Shown one piece after another: positions 58,050-64,000 of a stretch of 64,000 nt of DNA. A program made the translations under genes and the position numbers. Each line of letters starts with the position of its first letter. Position 1 is the first letter of the stretch. The notes under the pieces were generated by a model that saw nothing but the letters and a program-made list of their open reading frames with translations, ran no database searches and had not been told where the DNA came from. The DNA comes from JAGPCK01 sp964535575 (GTDB taxonomy: Bacteria > Bacteroidota > Bacteroidia > UKL13-3): positions 62,001-126,000 of the forward strand of contig CAZHTC010000005.1 of assembly GCA_964535575.1 (NCBI GenBank), in the 5' to 3' direction.

Positions 58050-60323
58050 ATGAACTTAGTTAAAAAAACAATTTACATGATGCTTTTAACTGTTCTGGGA
58101 ATGGTTAAGGGTGTACAGGCCCAGGTATCTATCACCTCAGTGGGGCAAACGTATTCTCAAAATTTCAATGCACTTCCATCAAGTGGAACTACCACATGGA
58201 GCAACAACTCAACATTAACCAGTTGGTATGCTCAGCGAGCTTCAGGAAATGGCACCATTTCTATGTATGGTAACAATGGCAGCTCAAGCACCACAGGTCT
58301 TTATTCTTATGGTACGGCATCTGAGGATCGTTCTTTGGGTTCAGTGCCGGGCTCACAAGGTTCTGAAAGTTATTATATTGGAGTTAGGATTAAAAATAAT
58401 TCCGGAACTACAATTAATGCGTTCTCTGTTTCATTCTCAGCTGAGCAATGGAGAGTTAGTGGTACAAAAAGTCAAAATATTAGGTTCTCGTATAAAACCA
58501 GTTCCTCTTCTATTACTTCATTGACTGGTAACGGATGGACGTCAATCAAGTCATTAGATTTTGAAAGTCCCGCAATTGGAACACTAGGTCCCGTAAATGG
58601 TAATTCTTCCAGTTACAACGAATCGAAAACCTACACTATTACAGGAGTTTCATTGGCAAGTGGGAGTGAGATAATGTTTCGTTGGTATTTACCAAAGAAA
58701 AAAAATGTGAATCATGGCTATAGTATTGATGACTTCTCTGTGACTGCATTAAATCCAACTATTTATTATTCAAAATCAACAGGGGCACTTAATATTACTT
58801 CAACGTGGGGGACAAGTACAAATGGAACAGGTACCTCTCCTGGTTCATTTTCTTCATCAAATTGTATTTTTGTAATTAGTAATAACGCCACTCCCACCTT
58901 AACTGCAAACTGGCAAGTTAGCGGAACTAATTCAAAGGTAATACTTGGTACAGGGTCTGCCATCAATTTCACTATTCCTTCCGCATATAGTTTCACGGGA
59001 ATGATTGACGTTGCTTCATCTGCTACCCTAACGGTTAATAATTCTACTGTTCCAACCCTTGGTTCAGTTGCTGAAACATCAATTCTTATTTTTAACAGCT
59101 CATCAGACCAAAATCTTCCTGGCGGAACCTACAATAATCTTACAATAAATGGAGGGGGAAAGAAGATTCTTACCGGAGATGTTAATATTGTAGGTACACT
59201 TACTTTTACCTCAGGGAAAATAGATTTAGGTATCTATGATTTGACAATATCTTCGGGAGCTTCTATTAGCGGGGCTTCAAGTACCAATTACATCATTACA
59301 AGTGGATATGGTTCATTGGTAAGGCAGGTAAGAAGTAATAATACTTCAGTATCCTATCCTGTGGGACTTACAACCACCTATTTGCCGGTTACATTGTCTC
59401 AGCCCGGTTCGGGAACCGATGATTATTTTTTCGTGAGAGCTTTTTCTGGAATATATTCTTCCTATGATGCAAATGATGACGCAACCGGATCATCGGTTAC
59501 AAGCCACGCGGTGAAAAATACCTGGGTAATTGATGAAGAAATTACGGGGGGATCAAGTTTAAACATTACTCTCCAATGGAATGTCTCCGATGAAGGAACT
59601 TCATTTACCCGAAACAATTGTTACGTTGCCCACTATACCGGGGGTTCATGGGAGTCATCTACCAGTGCCGCGGCAAGCGGATCTGGTCCTTATACCAGGC
59701 AGTTAACGGGGGTAACCTCTTTTAGTCCATTCTCTATTATTGATAATAGTTCACCGCTTCCTGTACGTCTGGTGAGTTTCTCTGGTAAGCCGGGAGATGC
59801 AGGAAACGAACTGGAGTGGATTACTGCTTCAGAAGTAAACAATAAAGGATTCGAAATTGAACGAAGAGATGAATTAACCGGAGATTTTGTATTTGTTGGT
59901 TTTGTTAATGGGCACGGTACTACTTCAATGCTAAATACGTATATCTACAACGATGATGTTACCTCAAGTGCTTATTACCGCCTGAAGCAGGTTGATTTTG
60001 ATGGACGTTTTGAATACAGTCAGGTTATATACATTGATCGTTCAAATGTTAATTCTACTTTTTCAAGCGGAAATGTATCTATCAATATATATCCCAACCC
60101 TGCGGTAAATTCAGTAAGCGTTGAAGTGGCAGATGGTGCTGATTGGGAGTTAAACGTGAAATTAGTAGATATAAACGGAAAAGAAGTAAATGTACCTGTA
60201 CAGGAAAAATCTGCTGATGGCAGAAAACTTACACTTGATGTAAGTGCCGTTAGAAAAGGAGTTTATTTTATTGAATCGGTAAACGGCCAAAACAAGTTGA
60301 GCCAAAAATTATTGATTTTATAG
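58050..60323 (+). CDS. T9SS type A exported protein with N-terminal beta-sandwich module
   Basis: 757 aa. Signal peptide (to about VQAQ, residue 25). N-terminal module YSQNFNALPSSGTTTWSNNSTLTSWYA ... MFRWYLPKKKNVNHGYSIDDFSV resembles jelly-roll modules found at the N-terminus of many Bacteroidota cargo proteins. The Thr/Ser/Gly-rich middle repeats adhesin-like strands (about 240-440), then LEWITASEVNNKGFEIERRD and YYRLKQVDFDGRFEYSQVIYI, and a type A sorting domain (ISINIYPNPAVNSVSVEV-like ... LVDINGKEV ... KGVYFIESVNG). A surface-attached adhesin or enzyme scaffold; no catalytic residues are recognised. Co-transcribed with the previous gene. Confidence 0.82.
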   Translation: MNLVKKTIYMMLLTVLGMVKGVQAQVSITSVGQTYSQNFNALPSSGTTTWSNNSTLTSWYAQRASGNGTISMYGNNGSSSTTGLYSYGTASEDRSLGSVPGSQGSESYYIGVRIKNNSGTTINAFSVSFSAEQWRVSGTKSQNIRFSYKTSSSSITSLTGNGWTSIKSLDFESPAIGTLGPVNGNSSSYNESKTYTITGVSLASGSEIMFRWYLPKKKNVNHGYSIDDFSVTALNPTIYYSKSTGALNITSTWGTSTNGTGTSPGSFSSSNCIFVISNNATPTLTANWQVSGTNSKVILGTGSAINFTIPSAYSFTGMIDVASSATLTVNNSTVPTLGSVAETSILIFNSSSDQNLPGGTYNNLTINGGGKKILTGDVNIVGTLTFTSGKIDLGIYDLTISSGASISGASSTNYIITSGYGSLVRQVRSNNTSVSYPVGLTTTYLPVTLSQPGSGTDDYFFVRAFSGIYSSYDANDDATGSSVTSHAVKNTWVIDEEITGGSSLNITLQWNVSDEGTSFTRNNCYVAHYTGGSWESSTSAAASGSGPYTRQLTGVTSFSPFSIIDNSSPLPVRLVSFSGKPGDAGNELEWITASEVNNKGFEIERRDELTGDFVFVGFVNGHGTTSMLNTYIYNDDVTSSAYYRLKQVDFDGRFEYSQVIYIDRSNVNSTFSSGNVSINIYPNPAVNSVSVEVADGADWELNVKLVDINGKEVNVPVQEKSADGRKLTLDVSAVRKGVYFIESVNGQNKLSQKLLIL

Positions 60324-60345
60324 TTTGTTGATTTGTTTTTTTAGC

Positions 60346-60377
60346 ACCTGCCATGCAACCTGTGTGGCAGGTTTTTT
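60346..60377 (+). terminator. Terminator after the 757-aa T9SS gene
   Basis: ACCTGCCA (60346-60353) and TGGCAGGT (60365-60372), 11-base loop, T-run to 60377. Confidence 0.88.
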
Positions 60378-60444
60378 GTTTTAAAGGCAGGCGCTAAATT
60401 GCTTTTAAAATGGCTGTTAATTATGTTATCTTCGTAGGTATCTG

Positions 60445-63108
60445 ATGAGACTCTCCTTTTTAGTTATTTTATCCCTTGTTGCAGGTTTTGCAATGGCTTC
60501 TCACAATAAGGCAGGTGAAATCACTTACCGTTTGGTTTCGGGCTTAACCTATGAAATAACTGTGGTTACTTACACCGAGAACGGAAACCCGCGCAGTCGT
60601 CAGGCCGACAGGGATCAGCTGGAGGTTTTTTGGGGCGATTTTACTTCTTCTGTGATTAACAGAGTTTCAAAAGAGAATTTGCCAAATACCACCTGGAAAA
60701 ATACATACGTTGGGACTCACCTCTATGCGGGACCAGGTACATTTAAGGTTTATTTGGTAGACCCTAACCGGATTGAAGGAGTACGAAATATGGATAATTC
60801 CTTTAATACGGCTTTTTATCTGGAGTGTACAATTAAGATAAATCCTTTTTTGGGAGTAAACCGATCACCGGTACTGTTAATTCCACCAATTGATTATGCT
60901 TGCACCCTGCGTAAGTTTGTGCATAATCCGGGAGCATATGATGCAGATGGAGACAGTTTAATTTATTCAATCATTGCGCCCAAACAGGCTTTGAACACTG
61001 ATGTGAATGGCTTTTTTATTCCTCAGGCCACCACATCCTTTACTATCGACCGGTACAATGGCGAACTGGTTTGGGATTCTCCGGTTCCCGGACAGGATGG
61101 GAAATATAATATCGCCATTCTTATTCAGGAATTCAGAAACGGGCAGGAAATAGGAAGCATTATTCGTGATATGCAAATTGTAGTGGTTATTTGCAACAAC
61201 GATCCTCCTATACTTACGAAAATTCAGGATACCTGCATTGAGGTTGGAAAAACATATACAACCGTTGTAAAAGCTATTGATCCTAATGTGAATGACCTGA
61301 TTAAACTTACTGCCTATGGTGCCCCATTTATAGCTCCTGGAACTAACGCCACTTTAACTCCATTTTCTGCTCTAGGCAAAGATAGTATAAAAGCAGTTTT
61401 TTCCTGGACTCCATCCTGTAATCAGATTCGGAAGACACCTTACGAGGTTGTGTGCAGAGCCGAAGACCAGCATGCAGCTCCTGACATCAACTTAGTTGAT
61501 ATGAAATTTTTCAATATCCGTGTAGTGGGGCCGGCTCCTCAAAATCCTACGCTTGCACAATTTGAAGATGGATTTATTTTGAAGTGGAACAAAGACTCGT
61601 GCAATGAAGCCGCTGCATATAATATTTACCGCAGAATTGACAGCTCAAAGTGGAAGCATAATTATTGTGAAACCGGGGTGCCATCTTATACGGGATACAA
61701 ATTGTACCACACCGATACCGGATTATCAAACAACCAGTATTACGATAACGATGGCGGATTGGGTTTGGTTCCGGGAACAAGATACTGCTACCGGGTTACC
61801 TCGGTATATTCACCCAAAGGCGCCAATAATGCTCCCATTTTTAGCGAAGCAGCCGAGGGGTATTCAAGTATTGAAGTATGCGCTGAAATCACCAAAGACC
61901 GTCCGGTGATAACAAATGTAAGTGTACTTAAAACAGATAACGACACGGGAAAGATTTGGCTGGCATGGTCAAAACCTCTTAAAATGGATTCAGTGTATTA
62001 CCCCGGGCCGTATAAGTATGTTATTTATCGCTCTCCTGATATTAACGGAGGTGCTTTTGTTCCGGTTGATTCGCTTAGTAATTCATCATTCTATTTTTTT
62101 AACGACTCTGCTTATACCGATGCGGTTAACTTAAATACATTAGGCAAGCAGTATTCTTACAAAATTGAATTTTACAGCGATTCTTTTGGATTGAAACGTC
62201 AGTATATAGGAAAAAGCAGACCAGCTTCTTCCATTTATTTAAGCTGTATCCCCGATGACGAAGCGCTGGAATTGGTCTGGAATGATAATGTTCAGTGGAA
62301 AAACGTGGTACACACCATTTACAAATGGAATGAACAAATGCTAACATTTGATTCCATCGGATCATCTCCGGTGCAGCGATTCAGAGATGAAGGGCTTATT
62401 AATGGGAAGACCTACAAATATTATATTAAATCAAAGGGGGAATTCACAGTGCCCGGTTACGTATATCCCGTGATTAACTTATCTCAGGAAGCAGAGGGAA
62501 TACCGGCCGACACTACTTCTCCCTGTCCACCTTTATTAAGTGCTGCCACCAATTGTGTTTTATTCAACACTTCATTAAAATGGAACAATCCCAATAATTC
62601 ATGTGCAAAGGATATTGTTGGCTACAATGTATATTGCCGAACGATACTTGATACCGCATATATTCTTATTGCAAGCAACAACAGTGCTACCGACACTACT
62701 TTTTTTGATGCCCGGCCAATACTCACCAAATCAGTTGCTGCATGTTACCTTGTAACGGCAATTGATTCTTTTAACAACGAAAGCGAATTCAGTAATGGAG
62801 CCTGCGTGGATAATTGTCCTGAATATCGTTTGCCAAATGTTTTTACTCCCGGAAACGATAGTTTGAATGATTTATTCGGGCCTTTTCCATACCGGTATGT
62901 AAAAAAGGTAGATATGTCTGTTTACAACAGGTGGGGGCAGTTGGTTTTTGAAACACATGATCCGGACATTAACTGGGACGGCAGGGAAATGAATTCAACA
63001 AAGGAAGTTCCCGATGGGGTTTACTTTTATATTTGTACTGTGCACGAACTTAGATTAGAAGGAATTAAAAAGCGGATATTAAAAGGAACTGTTCAGGTTA
63101 TAAGATAA
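60445..63108 (+). CDS. T9SS type B (gliding-motility-associated C-terminal domain) surface protein
   Basis: 887 aa. Signal peptide, then SHNKAGEITYRLVSGLTYEITVVTYTE, an N-terminal module shared in style with the 1029-aa protein at 7430. The middle has Ig/cadherin-like and fibronectin type III-like repeats (PENPTLAQFEDGFILKWNKD-type, KIWLAWSKPL, EALELVWNDNVQWKN, TSLKWNNPNNSC). The end is a type B CTD: LPNVFTPGNDSLNDLFGPF ... VYNRWGQLVFETHDPDINWDGRE ... VPDGVYFYICTV. Type B cargo is secreted by T9SS with different partner (PorP/SprF-type) needs from type A. Its TAA shares a base with the ribE ATG (TAATG). Confidence 0.85.
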   Translation: MRLSFLVILSLVAGFAMASHNKAGEITYRLVSGLTYEITVVTYTENGNPRSRQADRDQLEVFWGDFTSSVINRVSKENLPNTTWKNTYVGTHLYAGPGTFKVYLVDPNRIEGVRNMDNSFNTAFYLECTIKINPFLGVNRSPVLLIPPIDYACTLRKFVHNPGAYDADGDSLIYSIIAPKQALNTDVNGFFIPQATTSFTIDRYNGELVWDSPVPGQDGKYNIAILIQEFRNGQEIGSIIRDMQIVVVICNNDPPILTKIQDTCIEVGKTYTTVVKAIDPNVNDLIKLTAYGAPFIAPGTNATLTPFSALGKDSIKAVFSWTPSCNQIRKTPYEVVCRAEDQHAAPDINLVDMKFFNIRVVGPAPQNPTLAQFEDGFILKWNKDSCNEAAAYNIYRRIDSSKWKHNYCETGVPSYTGYKLYHTDTGLSNNQYYDNDGGLGLVPGTRYCYRVTSVYSPKGANNAPIFSEAAEGYSSIEVCAEITKDRPVITNVSVLKTDNDTGKIWLAWSKPLKMDSVYYPGPYKYVIYRSPDINGGAFVPVDSLSNSSFYFFNDSAYTDAVNLNTLGKQYSYKIEFYSDSFGLKRQYIGKSRPASSIYLSCIPDDEALELVWNDNVQWKNVVHTIYKWNEQMLTFDSIGSSPVQRFRDEGLINGKTYKYYIKSKGEFTVPGYVYPVINLSQEAEGIPADTTSPCPPLLSAATNCVLFNTSLKWNNPNNSCAKDIVGYNVYCRTILDTAYILIASNNSATDTTFFDARPILTKSVAACYLVTAIDSFNNESEFSNGACVDNCPEYRLPNVFTPGNDSLNDLFGPFPYRYVKKVDMSVYNRWGQLVFETHDPDINWDGREMNSTKEVPDGVYFYICTVHELRLEGIKKRILKGTVQVIR

Positions 63109-63704
63109 TGTTTACAGGAATTATTGAAACAGCAGGAGAAGTACAACATGTGAAACATGAGCACGGAAACCTGTATTTGCAAGTGCGCAGCAATATTACT
63201 CCCCAACTTAAAATTGATCAAAGCGTAGCTCATAATGGAGTGTGTTTAACCGTAGTGAATAAAGAAGATGATGTGTATACGGTGGTGGCCATTGAAGAAA
63301 CATTAAACAAAACCAATCTTGGCGAATTAAAACCGGGTGATAATATCAATTTAGAAAGATGTATGCCTGCCAATGGTCGTTTTGATGGCCATATAGTGCA
63401 AGGCCATGTAGATACCACCGCAGTTTGTTTAGAGCGTAAAATGTTAGACGGAAGCTGGCGTTTTACTTTTGGTTATGAACCAACCCAAAAGCATCACCTC
63501 ACAGTAGAGAAAGGTTCTGTTTGTGTAAATGGAGTAAGCTTAACTGTAGTTGATTCAATGGAAAAATCATTTTCAGTTGCAATAATTCCGTATACTTTTG
63601 AGCATACCAACTTCAAACATATAAGGAAGGGAGAAAGGGTTAATCTAGAATTTGATATTATAGGGAAATATGTATCCCGTATGCTGGAGAAGCGTAGCGT
63701 TTAA
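63108..63704 (+). CDS. ribE: Riboflavin synthase alpha chain
   Basis: 198 aa. Two lumazine-binding repeats: MFTGIIETAGEVQHV ... DQSVAHNGVCLTVV and RFDGHIVQGHVDTTAVC ... EKGSVCVNGVSLTVVDSM. It dismutates two 6,7-dimethyl-8-ribityllumazine molecules to riboflavin. Translation is coupled to the T9SS type B gene through TAATG, an odd partner for a cytosolic vitamin enzyme. The 3' end overlaps the convergent flippase gene by 4 bases. No FMN riboswitch is seen upstream. Confidence 0.96.
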   Translation: MFTGIIETAGEVQHVKHEHGNLYLQVRSNITPQLKIDQSVAHNGVCLTVVNKEDDVYTVVAIEETLNKTNLGELKPGDNINLERCMPANGRFDGHIVQGHVDTTAVCLERKMLDGSWRFTFGYEPTQKHHLTVEKGSVCVNGVSLTVVDSMEKSFSVAIIPYTFEHTNFKHIRKGERVNLEFDIIGKYVSRMLEKRSV

Positions 63705-64000
63705 CTTCCGCTCATCAGCTTTTTAAATTCAGCCAGATCTTTTTTACGCGGGAGAATACCACTCAGGGATGTTCTTGTTTCTCTCCTAAAATGTACCAGC
63801 AAAAAACAACCATTTACCAGATGAGATAAATTACCTGCCCACACGGCACCTGTGATACCATATTCAGGAATAAGAATAAAACAGGCCGGTATGGTAATCC
63901 CCAATCCTATCATGGAAGCTTTTGATGAAAGATGATGCCTTCCGGTACCCGAAAAATAAGCTGCCAGAATAGTGTAAATGCTCAGCATTAATATACCCGG
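63701..64000 (-). CDS. Polysaccharide flippase/O-antigen translocase, C-terminal fragment at window edge
   Basis: Only the last 99 codons are in the window; the frame continues past 64000 (visible start PGILMLSIYTILAAYFSG). Membrane helices typical of the MATE/Wzx polysaccharide-synthesis C-terminal part: LSIYTILAAYFSGTGRHHLSSKASMIGLGITIPACFILIP, then YGITGAVWAGNLSHLVNGCFLLVHF. The YGITGAVWA block matches the Wzx pattern. It would flip lipid-linked sugars across the inner membrane. The internal Met at 63988 is not the start. Confidence 0.8.
   Translation of the reverse strand, partial: PGILMLSIYTILAAYFSGTGRHHLSSKASMIGLGITIPACFILIPEYGITGAVWAGNLSHLVNGCFLLVHFRRETRTSLSGILPRKKDLAEFKKLMSGS

Noticed and set aside
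63000..63107. FMN riboswitch ahead of ribE
   Set aside because: The upstream sequence is coding sequence of the T9SS type B domain and lacks the RFN-element conserved boxes.
1..64000. tRNA or rRNA genes, CRISPR arrays, insertion sequences, prophage or integration sites
   Set aside because: I looked through the intergenic gaps and found no cloverleaf-like sequence, regularly spaced direct repeats, transposase or integrase coding sequence.

Overview
The window reads as chromosome of a member of the Bacteroidota, probably an aerobic or facultative, free-living one rather than a strict gut anaerobe. The reasons are: type IX secretion (T9SS) C-terminal sorting domains of both type A and type B; Bacteroidota-type -7 promoter boxes (TAnnTTTG) and few purine-rich ribosome-binding sites; families typical of the phylum (long-form amidophosphoribosyltransferase, DUF4920, DUF4783, DUF4159, DUF1343/NamZ, type B succinate dehydrogenase); and two O2-dependent tyrosine-breakdown dioxygenases. 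G+C by spot hand counts is roughly 36-52 % depending on the gene. Genes are densely packed, many with 1-8 base overlaps. I saw no tRNA, rRNA, CRISPR array, insertion sequence or prophage.

Layout. 1-1.3 kb: 5' part of an ECF sigma factor gene behind trhO (tRNA U34 hydroxylase). 1.4-5.3 kb: DEAD-box RNA helicase with an RGG tail, then small exported proteins, two of them lipoproteins with a single CxxCH haem site. 5.5-11.5 kb: long-form amidophosphoribosyltransferase, a 1029-aa T9SS surface protein whose promoter is covered by a nested dyad, and a TPR lipoprotein. 11.7-14.9 kb: hmgA-hppD (tyrosine to maleylacetoacetate) and a LOG-family protein. 14.9-18 kb: an unknown secreted protein, a WG-repeat protein, pdxH. 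18-24.6 kb: a tightly coupled minus-strand operon of response regulator, TPR/YaiO-type outer-membrane barrel, LysM/HEAT membrane protein and processive family-2 glycosyltransferase, with an unrecognised 393-aa membrane-anchored protein converging on it. This is the best candidate for a little-described system, probably exopolysaccharide synthesis and export.

24.8-31.1 kb: algH, DUF4159, an AIM24-like protein, a namZ-fmt-SIMPL operon, and a LolC/E-like permease. 31.1-34.4 kb: secreted protein, a 16-bp perfect palindrome, then ECF sigma factor / anti-sigma-like protein / outer-membrane barrel. 34.5-37.9 kb: BaiN-type flavoprotein, a degenerate palindromic repeat, a DinB-like protein and an alpha-oxoamine synthase. 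38-43.5 kb: an outer-membrane barrel pair, then a membrane pyrophosphatase that looks K+-dependent and carries an unusual 120-residue Cys/Met/His-rich tail.

43.6-52.5 kb: EF-hand-like secreted protein, nadC, DUF4783, gpmI, lolA, ftsK, pyrD. 52.7-56.8 kb: succinate dehydrogenase operon with an AT-rich lipoprotein gene between sdhA and sdhB. 57.3-63.1 kb: three T9SS-exported proteins, the last coupled to riboflavin synthase. The window ends inside a flippase gene.

How the genes fit together: the core set covers central metabolism (SDH, GpmI, membrane PPase), cofactors (NAD, PLP, riboflavin), nucleotides (PurF-like, PyrD) and envelope biogenesis (LolA, LolC/E-like, FtsK, NamZ). The accessory layer is nearly all envelope or surface: T9SS cargo, barrels, lipoproteins and a putative exopolysaccharide machine.
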